DNA of 64,000 nucleotides from Halalkalibacter sp. APA_J-10(15) (GTDB lineage Bacteria > Bacillota > Bacilli > Bacillales > Bacillaceae_D), in assembly GCF_023017105.1 (NCBI RefSeq), contig NZ_JALKEV010000014.1, forward strand, positions 62,001-126,000, written 5' to 3'. Under the pieces are notes generated by a model. The model saw nothing but the letters and a program-made list of their open reading frames with translations. It searched no databases and had not been told where the DNA came from. The translations under genes and the position numbers were made by a program. Numbering within the stretch: position 1 is the first letter of the stretch; every line of letters starts with the position of its first letter. This document shows, in pieces, positions 41,425 through 51,423 of this stretch.

Positions 41425-42069
41425 ATGGTCAAAATAGAGCTTTCCAATCGCCAACTGGAGATTATCGAAATATTAAAAAAGCATGAGCCTATTACAGCAG
41501 AGCAAATAGCAGAGATGTTAGGAGTAAGTCGTGCAACATTAAGATCAGATTTAGCGGTTCTCGTCATGACCGGCTATTTAAATGCTAAACCTAAGGTCGG
41601 CTATTTCCTTGGAACAACTGCCAAAAGCGATGGAAATATTAAAAATCGCTTAAAGGAGATCAAGGTTAAAGATATACAAGGACTACCCGTTGTCATTCAG
41701 AAAACGACGACGGTACAGGATGCTGTTGTTTCATTATTTATTGAAAATGTTGGCTCGCTGTTAGTCGTAGATGAAGATGGGTTATTAGAAGGGATTGTAA
41801 GCCGGAAAGACTTATTAAAAGTCACACTAGGAAATGCTAATGCGTTAACGATACCGGTAGATATGGTAATGACTCGTCATTCGAAAGTTGTGATCGTTAC
41901 ACCAGAGGAATCATTAATTGAAGCAGCACGAAAAATGATTCATACCGAGGTTGATGGTTTACCAGTTGTTCAATTTAAAGATGGAGACAAAGAAAGAAAG
42001 CAAGTTGTTGGGAGAATTACTAAGACCAATCTGACTAAGGTATTATTAGAAATAGCGACTGAAGCCTAG
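41425..42069 (+). CDS. ccpN: CcpN, HTH-CBS repressor of gluconeogenic genes
   Basis: A 214-residue regulator. The N-terminal winged helix (ELSNRQLEIIEILKKHEPIT, then AEQIAEMLGVSRATLRSDLAVL) is followed by two CBS domains (about 75-135 and 145-205) that bind adenine nucleotides. It matches B. subtilis CcpN, which represses gapB and pckA under glycolytic conditions. AGGGG precedes the ATG. The yqfL gene follows 11 nt later, as in B. subtilis, which supports the call. Confidence 0.93.
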   Translation: MVKIELSNRQLEIIEILKKHEPITAEQIAEMLGVSRATLRSDLAVLVMTGYLNAKPKVGYFLGTTAKSDGNIKNRLKEIKVKDIQGLPVVIQKTTTVQDAVVSLFIENVGSLLVVDEDGLLEGIVSRKDLLKVTLGNANALTIPVDMVMTRHSKVVIVTPEESLIEAARKMIHTEVDGLPVVQFKDGDKERKQVVGRITKTNLTKVLLEIATEA

Positions 42070-42080
42070 GGGGATTCATA

Positions 42081-42893
42081 GTGGGAGAGAATCAGCAAAA
42101 ACCAATTATATATGTTTGTTCAGATGCTGTTGGAGAAACAGCAGAAGCTGTCGCAAGAGCAACGATTCGTCAATTTTCTAGTAATGTAATTGAAATTAAA
42201 CGGTTCGGTCATATTCAATCTGACGAGGAGATTGTGAAAATAGTTAACCAAGCAGTTGCAGCTAAGGGTATTATTGCCTATACGCTCGTACAGCCGGAAT
42301 TGCGTGAAGTCATGAAGCAAGAGGCGATTGCTAATGGAGTTCGAGCTGTTGATGTAATGGGTCCGCTTATGCAAGCGTATATTGATACATATAACGATTC
42401 ACCAAAACAAGAGCCAGGCTTGCGACAAGTACTCGATGATGAATATTTTAGACGCATAGAAGCAGTTGAATTTGCTGTCAAGTATGATGATGGGAAGGAT
42501 GTTCGTGGGCTCTTGTTGGCAGATGTTGTACTAATTGGTGTTTCACGAACATCTAAAACACCCCTTAGTATTTTCATGGCTCATAAAGGATACAAGGTAG
42601 CAAACTTACCGATTTTGCCAACTGTACAATTACCCAATGAAATATATGAAGCAACAACGAGTAAGCTAGTTGTTGGCTTAACGATTGATCCTGAACATTT
42701 ATTGAAAATCCGCAAAGAGCGCTTAAAGTCTTTAGGGCTGCCAAATGAATCCTCCTATGCTGCCTTAGACCATATTAAAGAAGAGCTTAGACGTGCTGAT
42801 TCGATTATGCGCCAGTTGAAATGCCCTGTTATTAACGTATCCGATCGATCGATTGAAGAAACAGCTAGTATTATTATGGAATACTTGGGGTAA
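42081..42893 (+). CDS. yqfL: PEP synthase/PPDK regulatory protein (DUF299), YqfL
   Basis: A 270-residue kinase/phosphorylase of the pyruvate phosphate dikinase regulatory family. It has the N-terminal ICSDAVGETAEAVARAT-like motif (here YVCSDAVGETAEAV), the P-loop-like GVSRTSKTPLSIFMA, and GYKVANLPI and LVVGLTIDPEHL. GTG start with AGGGGG. In B. subtilis YqfL works with CcpN and counteracts its repression. The 11-nt spacing to ccpN shows an operon. Confidence 0.93.
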   Translation: MGENQQKPIIYVCSDAVGETAEAVARATIRQFSSNVIEIKRFGHIQSDEEIVKIVNQAVAAKGIIAYTLVQPELREVMKQEAIANGVRAVDVMGPLMQAYIDTYNDSPKQEPGLRQVLDDEYFRRIEAVEFAVKYDDGKDVRGLLLADVVLIGVSRTSKTPLSIFMAHKGYKVANLPILPTVQLPNEIYEATTSKLVVGLTIDPEHLLKIRKERLKSLGLPNESSYAALDHIKEELRRADSIMRQLKCPVINVSDRSIEETASIIMEYLG

Positions 42894-43391
42894 TAGTTGA
42901 TGGTAAAATGAAATTAATAAGTTGTCATTCATCGTGTTAGCCATTACAATAATGTTCAAAGTTAATAATAGTGTTGAGATTAAGAGAAGCACACATAACA
43001 AGGGCACTGAAAAAGTTTAGTTTTCGAGGCCACTGAAAAAGTCCTTTCTAGTAACTCAAAGAAGAGTAATGGCTCCGCTCGTTGCACGCCTTTCTATGAG
43101 AAACCCACTCATAGCAAGGCTTTCAAAATCGGGCAACGGCTACGCACATTACTTAAAGGGCCGCTGAAAAAGTGAAAATCACACTTTTTCAGCGGCCTCT
43201 AGTTTTCAACTTTTTTGGTGTCCTTTCCGCAATGTGTGACCCCGTTGTCTGTCTTGCAAGCATGATACGAGTGAAGCCATTGCGAGTCAAATAAAGAAAG
43301 ATGGCCTTCTATGTTTCACGTTTCACTTTCATAATAGATCAGGCCTTTATAATTGCTCAGCACAACGCATAAAAGAAAGGATGTGGATGTC
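42894..43391. other. 498-bp intergenic stretch dominated by a palindromic repeat
   Basis: About 200 bp are the repeat at 43002-43197. The remainder (43198-43391) carries the glpP promoter region and no recognisable gene. Confidence 0.55.
43002..43197. repeat. CACTGAAAAAGT-type composite palindromic repeat, copy 2
   Basis: Two direct CACTGAAAAAGT units (43005-43016 and 43031-43042) are followed by a central imperfect palindrome (CTATGAG/CTCATAG). The element ends in a perfect 16-bp stem (43159-43174 with 43182-43197). The interior aligns with 59785-59885. It also serves as a strong terminator after yqfL. Confidence 0.75.
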
Positions 43392-43946
43392 TTGTTTGAA
43401 AATCAAAAAATCCTTCCCGCCGTTCGTAATATGAAAGACTTTGAAACATTTTTAAAAAGTCAATATGATTATGGCGTGTTTTTGGAGCTCCATATGTCGC
43501 AAATTAAAGCGGTGTTTGAAATGGCGAAGATGAAAGAGAAAAAAATGTTTCTTCATGCGGACTTAGTACAAGGATTGAAAAATGATGAATACGCAGCTGA
43601 ATATTTATGTCAAGAAGTGGGGCCGTATGGTCTCATATCCACGAAGGCTAATGTCATATTAAAAGCGAGGCAAAAAGGGGTGAAAGCGATCCAACGTATT
43701 TTCATCCTTGACTCTAATGCGCTAAAGCGGAATATTATGTTAATACAGAAGGCACAGCCCGATTTTGTCGAAGTTCTTCCTGGTTTAATTCCGAAAGTGA
43801 TTAAAGAAATTCACGAAAAGACAGCTCGCGACGTTTTCGCAGGTGGGTTAATTGATACGGTGGATGAAGTGGAAGAGGCATTGAATGCTGGAGCAAAGGC
43901 TGTAACAACGTCTAATACGAGCTTATGGCGTCGCTTGTATTGTTAG
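43392..43946 (+). CDS. glpP: glycerol-3-phosphate-responsive antiterminator
   Basis: A 184-residue TIM-barrel-type RNA-binding regulator. Landmarks are ILPAVRNMKDFETFL, MFLHADLVQGLKNDEYAAEY, GLISTKANVILKARQKGV, PDFVEVLPGLIPKVI, and FAGGLIDTVDEVEEALNAG with AVTTSN. It matches B. subtilis GlpP, which binds glycerol-3-phosphate and the glpD leader RNA to prevent termination. TTG at 43392 is preferred: AAAGGATG sits 8 nt upstream and the N-terminus then lines up with GlpP. glpD, its target, follows after a leader terminator. Confidence 0.92.
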   Translation: MFENQKILPAVRNMKDFETFLKSQYDYGVFLELHMSQIKAVFEMAKMKEKKMFLHADLVQGLKNDEYAAEYLCQEVGPYGLISTKANVILKARQKGVKAIQRIFILDSNALKRNIMLIQKAQPDFVEVLPGLIPKVIKEIHEKTARDVFAGGLIDTVDEVEEALNAGAKAVTTSNTSLWRRLYC

Positions 43947-44015
43947 ATTACTTTCTTTAAATGATTGTTTATGTATGGTATACTCATTAATAAGTTAATA
44001 GATTCGGTTGGAGAC

Positions 44016-44078
44016 AAGGAGAGACCACACTCACAATGGAAGAAATTCCTTTGTGTTTGTAGTGGTCTCTCCTTTTTT
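44016..44078 (+). terminator. glpD leader terminator (GlpP target)
   Basis: A 13-bp perfect stem, 44016-44028 with 44062-44074, enclosing a 33-nt loop and followed by six T. It lies about 145 nt before glpD, in the position where GlpP acts in B. subtilis glpD. It may also end the glpP transcript. Confidence 0.85.
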
Positions 44079-44100
44079 CGTTGAACGATAGAAGTTTAGT

Positions 44101-44200
44101 CAAGGAGGGCGTCGGTTCCGTACGGTTACACGTCGATCGGAAAGTGCTCTTCTTTCTGGTCGACGCAATTAAGGGAGAGCCTGCTGCACAGGCTTTCTTA
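44101..44200 (+). promoter_or_regulatory. further structured leader between terminator and glpD
   Basis: GCGTCG at 44109-44114 can pair with CGACGC at 44161-44166. Inside, TTCCG (44116-44120) can pair with CGGAA (44138-44142). A second hairpin, AGCCTG-CTGCA-CAGGCT (44178-44194), follows. Part of it resembles the leader at 14300-14332. No known riboswitch class is recognised. Confidence 0.4.
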
Positions 44201-44223
44201 TAAAAAAAAGAGGAGTGGTTTAA

Positions 44224-45876
44224 ATGCGGGTAGAATTTTCTAGTAAGAAGCGCCAAGAAATGATTCATACAATGGGGAATAAAGAATATGATTTGTTTAT
44301 AATTGGAGGAGGAATCACAGGTGCTGGTATTGCACTTGATGCTGCAGCACGTGGTCTGTCAGTTGCTTTAATAGACATGCAAGACTTCGCAGCAGGAACA
44401 TCAAGTCGTTCCACGAAGCTTGTGCATGGTGGATTACGTTATTTAAAGAATTTTGAAATAGGTCTCGTTGCAGAAGTGGGGAAAGAAAGGGAAATTGTCT
44501 ATGAAAATGGCCCACATGTTACATCACCAGAGTGGATGCTTCTTCCTATTTATAAGGGAGGTACCTTTGGCAAGTTTGCAACGTCGGTTGGCCTAAGAGC
44601 GTATGATTTCCTAGCCGGAGTGAAAAAGCATGAACGGCGTAAAATGCTAACAACAAAAGAAACATTACAAAAGGAACCGTTGCTCAACCAAGAAGGGCTT
44701 CTTGGTGGCGGCTATTATGTTGAATACAAGACAGATGATGCTCGATTAACGATTGAAGTATTAAAGGAAGCTGTCGAATTTGGAGCATGTGCGATTTCGT
44801 ATGCTCAGGTATCGAGGCTACTGTATGATAATGGAAAAGTCATTGGGGGAGAGGTTAAGGATTTGCTGTATGCTGATCACACTTTTCAAGTGAAAGCAAA
44901 AAAAACGATTAATGCTACAGGCCCGTGGGTCGATTCAATCAGAGAGATGGATCAATCAAAAAAAGGCAAAGTGTTACGGTTAACAAAAGGAGTCCATTTA
45001 GTTATCGATCAAGCGCATTTTCCATTAAAACAGGCCGTTTATTTTGATACTACAGATGGTCGTATGGTGTTTGCCATTCCTCGTGATGGGAAAGCATATG
45101 TCGGTACAACGGATACATTTTTTAATAAGGATACGAGTAATCCATATATGACGGATGAAGATCGAGAATACATCATTCGAGCGATCAATGGTATGTTTCC
45201 TAATGTTCATATAACAGCTGAAGAAATAGAATCAAGCTGGGCAGGGGTAAGGCCTCTTATTTATGAAGAAGGAAAAGATCCTTCTGAAATTTCACGTAAG
45301 GATGAGGTTTGGCATGCTGAATCAGGCTTAATGACGATCGCAGGTGGAAAGCTAACAGGTTATCGAAAGATGGCGGAAACAGTAGTGGATCAGGCAATAA
45401 AAGATTTGGATCAAGATTATCCACGATCTAATACGAAGAAGCTGCCGATTTCTGGTGGACATGTGGGTGGTTCTAAAGGTTTTGAGGATTTTATAAAGGA
45501 AGCGAATAATGATGCTCTAAATGAAGGGTTGACGAAGCAGCAAGCAAGATATTTAGTCCGATTATTCGGTTCAAACGTGACGACAGCACTTGACCTTAAG
45601 AAAGCTCTCAAAAATGAAGACCGTTTTGGTTTACCAGATGAATTATTTCTTGCTCTCCATTATGCAATGAATTATGAAATGATCGTAAAACCTGAGGATT
45701 TTTTTATAAGACGTACAGGGCTGCTCTATTTTAATTTGCGCTTAGTTGAACAATGGAAAGAGGGTGTGATTGAGTGTATGGCTCATACGTTACGATGGAC
45801 ACCAGATCAAAAGGAAAACTATGCGCATGGTCTGATGAAGCATATTCACCAGGCAATGACACCGATGAAGGAATAA
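44224..45876 (+). CDS. glpD: aerobic glycerol-3-phosphate dehydrogenase
   Basis: A 550-residue FAD enzyme that oxidises glycerol-3-phosphate to dihydroxyacetone phosphate and passes electrons to quinone at the membrane. The FAD site is [20 protein letters not shown] near the N-terminus. [42 protein letters not shown] and [15 protein letters not shown] are all GlpD-typical, and the C-terminal helical domain is complete. AGAGGAG precedes the ATG. Expression is probably controlled by GlpP antitermination in the leader. glpF and glpK are not in the window. Confidence 0.95.
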   Translation: MRVEFSSKKRQEMIHTMGNKEYDLFIIGGGITGAGIALDAAARGLSVALIDMQDFAAGTSSRSTKLVHGGLRYLKNFEIGLVAEVGKEREIVYENGPHVTSPEWMLLPIYKGGTFGKFATSVGLRAYDFLAGVKKHERRKMLTTKETLQKEPLLNQEGLLGGGYYVEYKTDDARLTIEVLKEAVEFGACAISYAQVSRLLYDNGKVIGGEVKDLLYADHTFQVKAKKTINATGPWVDSIREMDQSKKGKVLRLTKGVHLVIDQAHFPLKQAVYFDTTDGRMVFAIPRDGKAYVGTTDTFFNKDTSNPYMTDEDREYIIRAINGMFPNVHITAEEIESSWAGVRPLIYEEGKDPSEISRKDEVWHAESGLMTIAGGKLTGYRKMAETVVDQAIKDLDQDYPRSNTKKLPISGGHVGGSKGFEDFIKEANNDALNEGLTKQQARYLVRLFGSNVTTALDLKKALKNEDRFGLPDELFLALHYAMNYEMIVKPEDFFIRRTGLLYFNLRLVEQWKEGVIECMAHTLRWTPDQKENYAHGLMKHIHQAMTPMKE

Positions 45877-45886
45877 TTGTATAAAC

Positions 45887-46028
45887 GAGGCTGGGACATA
45901 ACTAAAGTGTCTATCTGGAAACCCGAACAAAAGATGAACGTAGCGAAGTATATGTCAGGAGCGGTTTACGTCGACCATCTATCATTGTACGGCTTTTCTT
46001 TTAGTTAAACCACTTTTGTCCCAGCCTC
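45887..46028. repeat. GAGGCTGGGACA-type palindromic element, copy B
   Basis: A 142-bp element with ends GAGGCTGGGACA and TTTTGTCCCAGCCTC and the internal block GTAGCGAAGTATATGTCAGG-AGCGGT, matching the copy at 28421-28564. It lies exactly between the convergent stops of glpD and the lactate permease gene and could terminate both. Confidence 0.8.
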
Positions 46029-46046
46029 ACACTTCCATTCTTTTGA

Positions 46047-47711
46047 TTAGAAAATAAGAATATAAAGAAAACCAATCACTCCAGCTAAGCTCGCATAAAA
46101 GAGCATAGGTAAAATTGTTAGTCGAATAATGGTTCCTTCTTTTCCGATTAATCCTACAACGGAAGCTGCTGCGACTACATTTAATACACAAATCATATTA
46201 CCAGCATTAGAGCCTAACACTTGAAGAGCAAGAATTCGCTCAGGAGGCAGTGCTAATTGATCAGCAACTGAAAACTGTAAAAGGGAAAACATCATATTAC
46301 TGAATGTGGCACTTCCTGAAATAAAAGAGCCGAGTGCGCCAATAAAAGGAGCTACAAGTGGCCAACTGTTACCTAAATAATGTGCAGCTTGATTAGCAAG
46401 TTCTATCGGCATACTAACTAACTCCGCATTATTAACACCCGAGTTTATAAAAATTCTAACCATAGGAACAGCAGTGAAAAGTGTAACAGCACTCCCAATT
46501 AACATACCACTTGATTGTTTAACGGCTCGAGCTATCATCATTCCATTCATTTGATGAAAAAAGAATGTCAAAATTACAACGATAAGAAAAATAGTACCTG
46601 GTAAATAGAGTGGCGAGAATGTCGCACTAATAGACGTCCCAAAAATGTTCGTCCAGCCTATAACAACTCCTTCAAGCCAAGATTTAAAAGGTAACACTTC
46701 AAGTCTTGTCAGAACGAGTAAGAAACCGAGAGCTAAATAAGGAATCCAAGCTAACCATAAAGGAAGTGACCTGGAATGACCTTCCTCTGTTTTTAATATA
46801 ATGGAACCAAGCCACTCTTTATTCCAATGTTCTTTTTTATCAAAATCCCAATTTTCCTCTGGGAGAAACCAGCTTTTTTTAATTGCTAATAACACAATGA
46901 ACAATCCGATAAGCCCACCAAAGATAGAAGGGAATTCAGGACCAATAAACGTCGCAACTAGTAATGCAGGTAATGTAAAACTAATACCTGCAAATAATGC
47001 AAACTTCCACACTTTAAGTCCTTCTAGCCAGGATTGATTTTTTCCAAAAAAACGGGTTAACATCATTACTAATACAACTGGCATTAACGTACCGATAATA
47101 ACGTCAATTTGCATGACCTGTGAAGCGATTATTCGCAAATAACTAGAGAGAGAAGCTTCGGTCATATAATTGTTAGTAATCGCGGCTAACTGCGATCCCT
47201 CTTGTAAACCTTGACCGATACCTACAATAACAGGCGTGCCAACTGCACCAAAAGAAACTGGACTGCTATCAGCAATTAGTGCAAGTGAAACAGCTGCCAA
47301 TGGAGGGAACCCAAGTGCAACAAGAAGTGGAGCACCAATTGCTGCAGGAGTACCAAATCCGGCTGCTCCCTCAATGAAAGCTCCGAATAGCCAAGCAATT
47401 AGTATAAGTTGAATTCTGCGATCTTGACTTATGTCAAAAAAGCTATTTCGAATCGCATTAATCGCTTTACTTTCTTTAAGAGTATTAAGTAGTAAAATAG
47501 CTCCAAAAATAATATATAAGATTGATAGGCCGATTAAAACCCCTTCTATGGATGATGCTACTAGTTGCACGAAAGGAACTTTCCAATAATAATAAGCAAT
47601 GACAGCTGTAAAAAGTAAACTAATTGGCATAGCCTTTATTGCCGGCATTCTCAATACAATTAATAATAATAATACGATTGCAATTGGAGATAGTGCTATT
47701 AAAGTAGTCAT
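46047..47711 (-). CDS. lutP: L-lactate permease family transporter
   Basis: A 554-residue membrane protein of the LctP family with about fourteen helices. Family stretches include the N-terminal [71 protein letters not shown] and [19 protein letters not shown]. It would import L-lactate (or glycolate) with protons. The symbol rests on the presence of lutABC in the window, although they are 9 kb away. AAGGTGATG precedes the ATG. Monocistronic on the minus strand. Confidence 0.9.
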   Translation of the reverse strand: MTTLIALSPIAIVLLLLIVLRMPAIKAMPISLLFTAVIAYYYWKVPFVQLVASSIEGVLIGLSILYIIFGAILLLNTLKESKAINAIRNSFFDISQDRRIQLILIAWLFGAFIEGAAGFGTPAAIGAPLLVALGFPPLAAVSLALIADSSPVSFGAVGTPVIVGIGQGLQEGSQLAAITNNYMTEASLSSYLRIIASQVMQIDVIIGTLMPVVLVMMLTRFFGKNQSWLEGLKVWKFALFAGISFTLPALLVATFIGPEFPSIFGGLIGLFIVLLAIKKSWFLPEENWDFDKKEHWNKEWLGSIILKTEEGHSRSLPLWLAWIPYLALGFLLVLTRLEVLPFKSWLEGVVIGWTNIFGTSISATFSPLYLPGTIFLIVVILTFFFHQMNGMMIARAVKQSSGMLIGSAVTLFTAVPMVRIFINSGVNNAELVSMPIELANQAAHYLGNSWPLVAPFIGALGSFISGSATFSNMMFSLLQFSVADQLALPPERILALQVLGSNAGNMICVLNVVAAASVVGLIGKEGTIIRLTILPMLFYASLAGVIGFLYILIF

Positions 47712-47894
47712 TTTTCATCACCTTTCAGTTAACATCATTATCTGTTACATTTAGTATACTATATCTTGCTCATTGTTTCACAATCTTATTTATAAAAAAA
47801 GGCTGAATGGTGACTAAGTATACACTTCTTTTGTTTATACGAATTTAATGATGATTAGAAAGGATACTAAGTAACTAGCATCCTTTATGATGGA

Positions 47895-48698
47895 TCATGA
47901 GTTGTGTAATAATTGAATTAATTGTATATAATCTTCTTCTAACCCGATATCAAATCGTTTCCCAGTTAATTCGTTAGCAAGTAGGGGATTATTGGTAAGA
48001 AAGGCTTTAAGAGCATCTGTTAATTGAATTTCACCAGAGGGATCAGGCTGTACAGTATCTAAATGCTTAAAAATAGTAGGTTGTAAAACGTAACGCCCAA
48101 CTATTGCTAAATTTGAAGAAATTGGTGAACGAGGCTTTTCTACTAAATGGTTAATTTGATGTAGCTTATGTTGTAAAGGCTGACTCATTACAACTCCGTA
48201 TTGGTGTAGGCGTTCTTTTGGTACTTGCATTACTCCTATAACAGATGCTTGTTTTTCAACATACGTATCGGTAAGGGCTTTTAAAGCAGGCTGATCACTA
48301 ATGATTAAGTCATCAGGCAATAAAACGGCAAATGGTTCATCTTGAACAAATCGCTTAGCGAGTGAAAGCGCATGACCTAATCCCTTTGCCTCTTGTTGTC
48401 GGACATATTCAATGTGAACATTTGGTAATGTCAATTTACTTAACAGGTGTGATTTTTGTTGTGCTTGTAAAAAAGCTTCAAGCTCTAACGAACGATCGAA
48501 ATAGTCAATAATCGTATGCTTATTTCTTGAGACAATCATTAAAATTTCTTCAATGCCACAACTTATCGCTTCCTCTACAACATATTGAATGGCAGGCTTA
48601 GATTGAATAGGAAACATTTCCTTAGGTATAACTTTGGTTACTGGGAGTCTTCTCGTTCCGTAGCCTGCTGCTGGGATGACTGCTTTTTTTATTTTCAA
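47895..48698 (-). CDS. UTP-glucose-1-phosphate uridylyltransferase-like protein
   Basis: A 267-residue nucleotidyltransferase of the GalU/GtaB type. It has the nucleotide-binding stretch KAVIPAAGYGTRRLPVTKVIPKEMFPI, then AIQYVVEEAISCGIEEILMI, the metal-binding FAVLLPDDLI, and LVEKPRSPISSNLAIVGRYVL. It is somewhat shorter than typical GtaB (about 290) and varies at the G-G-x-G-T-R loop (AGYGTRRLP), so it may be a paralogue rather than the housekeeping enzyme. It would make UDP-glucose for cell-wall or exopolysaccharide synthesis. It stands alone. Confidence 0.85.
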   Translation of the reverse strand: MKIKKAVIPAAGYGTRRLPVTKVIPKEMFPIQSKPAIQYVVEEAISCGIEEILMIVSRNKHTIIDYFDRSLELEAFLQAQQKSHLLSKLTLPNVHIEYVRQQEAKGLGHALSLAKRFVQDEPFAVLLPDDLIISDQPALKALTDTYVEKQASVIGVMQVPKERLHQYGVVMSQPLQHKLHQINHLVEKPRSPISSNLAIVGRYVLQPTIFKHLDTVQPDPSGEIQLTDALKAFLTNNPLLANELTGKRFDIGLEEDYIQLIQLLHNS

Positions 48699-48964
48699 TG
48701 ATATCCTCTCCCATAAATGATCATCGTTAAAAGTAGTTTATTCTCATTCATATGACAAGTAAGTTGTCCGACTGAAAACAGGCTTTTTTGTATGAAAGCG
48801 TTAAATAAATAGACGCTTGAGGAAGAAAAGCGAAAGAAAAAAAGTAGAGTCCCGCAATGTACTAAAATGTTCTTATAAATGCTCTCTCAGAAGCTGAATG
48901 AAACGGATTCAACATGTAACGGTTTTATTAAGTGCATTTGTCATCATTTAGTAAGAGAAAACAA
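48699..48964. other. 266-bp stretch without recognised features
   Basis: Holds the promoter side of the GalU-like gene. No gene, repeat or RNA element recognised. Confidence 0.5.
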
Positions 48965-49205
48965 CCAAATATTACTAGTATATTGCAATCGGTACAAGGT
49001 GTGTTGACGCATTCCGAGTAAATGAGCTCTTCTATTGAGAATATATTGTTTCTGTTTCAGAAGAGTCTGTAGCGGGTATAGAAGAAGTATTAACAACAGC
49101 TTAGCAATCAAATACGTCAGTGGGTCATGCTTCAAATAGTGTGAAGAAATTAGATGAGGAAGTAGTGAATTTAAATAAGTTGATACAGTAACTAAAGCTT
49201 GCATA
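48965..49205 (+). pseudogene. chemoreceptor C-terminal remnant
   Basis: With one frameshift and stops it reads ITSILQSVQGVLTHSE, MSSSIENI, VSEESVAGIEEVLTTA, QSNTSVGHASNSVKKLDEEV and VNLNKLIQ. This is the end of a methyl-accepting chemotaxis protein (the ISxxSEExxAGIEEV region). The sensor, HAMP and tip regions are missing. It lies directly before the FapA-like gene. Confidence 0.65.
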
Positions 49206-49341
49206 ACTAATTTGAACTGGTTATTCGGTGACATAGTTGATAAGTAGAGTGAGGAAGAGTGGTTGATACGAACGAATGAGTTTGTTGAAGCACTCTTCTT
49301 TTTTAAAAATAAAGCATTGTAAAGTAGAAAGGGGGATTGTC

Positions 49342-51423
49342 ATGAACAGTATAGTGTCAAAAGCTAGGTCAGTTGAGGAAGCGATTGATATCGGCTTACA
49401 AATGCTAAATGCCAAAGAAAAACAAGTTGATATTGAAATTTTGCAAAATGGATCTGAAGGATTTGCTGGTATGAAAAAAAAGAAAGCCGTTGTTAAGTTG
49501 TCCATACGTCAACCTATGAAAACTGAAGTGGTTGACCCCCTTGTAGAAATGGAAGCGTTCTTTAAGCAAATTCAAAATGAAAGCGTAATTACGGATGAAG
49601 ATAGTCAAAGTCAACAATTAAATAAGGAAGATACAAGTGCTCAACTACTTACTAGTAAACGATCAGGACCAGAGGTGTGGGTGGAGAATGGTCAGTTTTT
49701 TGTTAAAGGCAGTATTGATTGCTACGCAAGTGTTTCGCTAAGTGAAGAAATTATACTCTTAAAAAATGGTGAACGTATGACTGAAAAGAAGGTGTTCGTT
49801 TCGGAACATGATGTGATTGACATTCAAATCGTTAACGAATATGAGCAAGTAGACACAGAGTGGTTCTTTATGGTGGACGAACAAAAGTTAAGAGCAAAGT
49901 TAATCGTACACCCAGGTTATAAAATCCATCGATACTTAAAAGATGCTCCTCCGAATAAACATATTTATTTACAAATCAATGAGAAAAAAGAAGTAACAAA
50001 TACTTTAACCTTCGAGCAAATCATTCGAGAATTAGAAACGTTGAAAATCGTTTATGGTATCAATTATAAAGAAATATCAAAGGCCATTCAATCAATGGTC
50101 CCTTGTGAATATGATGTAGCTTTAGGAAAAGAGTCAAAAGATGGACAAGATGGCTCGTTTGAAATCAAGGTTGAAACAGAAACAAAGAAACAGTTGGTCG
50201 AAGATGATCAAGGAAATATTGATTATCGTCAATCAATGAACATTCCTACTGTTAAAGGAGGACAAGTTATTGGGATTGTTCATCCACCTACCGAAGGGTT
50301 CGATGGAAGGACCATATTTAATGAAGTGATTCAAGCCAAGGAAGGTCAGTCCGTGAACATGAAATTAGGAGAAGGAGTCGAGTGCTTAGCAACTGGGAGT
50401 GTAATCGCATTACGTGAAGGTAGACCACAAATTGACAAACATGATCTATCTGTGAAGGTAAATGTTTACCCAAAACTTACGTATCAAGAGGATGTCACGA
50501 TTCGAACAGGGAATATAGCATTTGATGGTGACATAGAGATATTAGGTCATGTAGTTGAAAAAATGAAGGTTAAAGCAGGGGGAGATATTTACATTTATAA
50601 GTCGGTAACTGAAGCGCAAATCATTTCACATAAATCCATTACAGTAAGAGGAAATGTAATCGGTTCTGAACTATCTGCAGGAAAGAACAGTAAGATAGCT
50701 GGTGAGTTAGGTCTTTTATTAAAAGTGATACTAGAGCAGGTTAATAGAATGATGGATTTATTAAAGCAGTTATCCGTGTCTCCATCGTTTCAAACAATTG
50801 ATTTGAGGGCAAATGGGATTCAACCAATTGTCATTATGTTATTAGAAAAGAAATTTACTAGATTAAAAACAGTCATTGGTACGTTTATGAAAAAGGTTTA
50901 CAACGATTATCAGTATATTGAGGATCGTAAATGGGGCGAAATTTCACATGAGCTTCGGAGAAATTTTTTAACGTTAACAAATAAGAAAGTGACGATTAAA
51001 GATTTACAAAAATTAGCACGACGTATGGAAAAAGTCATTTCCAACACGATCATAGCTGAAAAGGTTCAAACTATTACGGTTTCAGATGCTATCAATAGTC
51101 ATTTATTTAGTAACGGAGCTATTCATGTCGTTGGTAAGGGTTGTGTCAATACAAAAATTTATGCGAACGGAAAAGTTGACATACTCGGTAAGTTTAGAGG
51201 AGGTTCGATTTATTCAGAAGAGGGAGTAAAGGTAAAGGAATTAGGCACATATGTAGGTACAAGAACAGTCGTTACTGTGCCAAGAGATAAACAGATAAAA
51301 GTAGGAAATGCCTATGAGGGAACGATTTTAAAGATAGGTGAGCAAGTATTTAGAGTGACTGATAAGCAATCCGACTTTATCGCAAGCTTCAATGGTGAGA
51401 GAATCATTTTGGACTATGAGTAA
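49342..51423 (+). CDS. Jag_N-FapA (DUF342) domain protein
   Basis: A 693-residue cytoplasmic protein. The N-terminal 50 residues (IVSKARSVEEAIDIGLQMLN, then GSEGFAGMKKKKAVV) form a Jag_N domain. The central and C-terminal parts are DUF342/FapA, with PTVKGGQVIGIVHPPTEGFDG, IRTGNIAFDGDIEILGHV, and beta-helix repeats (GGDIYIYKSV, GAIHVVGKGCVN, GGSIYSEEGV) interrupted by a coiled coil. FapA proteins have been linked to polar flagellum assembly in Vibrio, and the Bacillus homologues are uncharacterised. ATG at 49342 follows GAAAGGGGGA. Confidence 0.82.
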   Translation: MNSIVSKARSVEEAIDIGLQMLNAKEKQVDIEILQNGSEGFAGMKKKKAVVKLSIRQPMKTEVVDPLVEMEAFFKQIQNESVITDEDSQSQQLNKEDTSAQLLTSKRSGPEVWVENGQFFVKGSIDCYASVSLSEEIILLKNGERMTEKKVFVSEHDVIDIQIVNEYEQVDTEWFFMVDEQKLRAKLIVHPGYKIHRYLKDAPPNKHIYLQINEKKEVTNTLTFEQIIRELETLKIVYGINYKEISKAIQSMVPCEYDVALGKESKDGQDGSFEIKVETETKKQLVEDDQGNIDYRQSMNIPTVKGGQVIGIVHPPTEGFDGRTIFNEVIQAKEGQSVNMKLGEGVECLATGSVIALREGRPQIDKHDLSVKVNVYPKLTYQEDVTIRTGNIAFDGDIEILGHVVEKMKVKAGGDIYIYKSVTEAQIISHKSITVRGNVIGSELSAGKNSKIAGELGLLLKVILEQVNRMMDLLKQLSVSPSFQTIDLRANGIQPIVIMLLEKKFTRLKTVIGTFMKKVYNDYQYIEDRKWGEISHELRRNFLTLTNKKVTIKDLQKLARRMEKVISNTIIAEKVQTITVSDAINSHLFSNGAIHVVGKGCVNTKIYANGKVDILGKFRGGSIYSEEGVKVKELGTYVGTRTVVTVPRDKQIKVGNAYEGTILKIGEQVFRVTDKQSDFIASFNGERIILDYE

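Noticed and set aside
44101-44200. Known riboswitch in the glpD leader
   Set aside because: I compared it mentally with fluoride, SAM, c-di-GMP, TPP, FMN, preQ1, THF, Mn and ZTP consensus features and none fits, so it is reported only as an unclassified structured leader.
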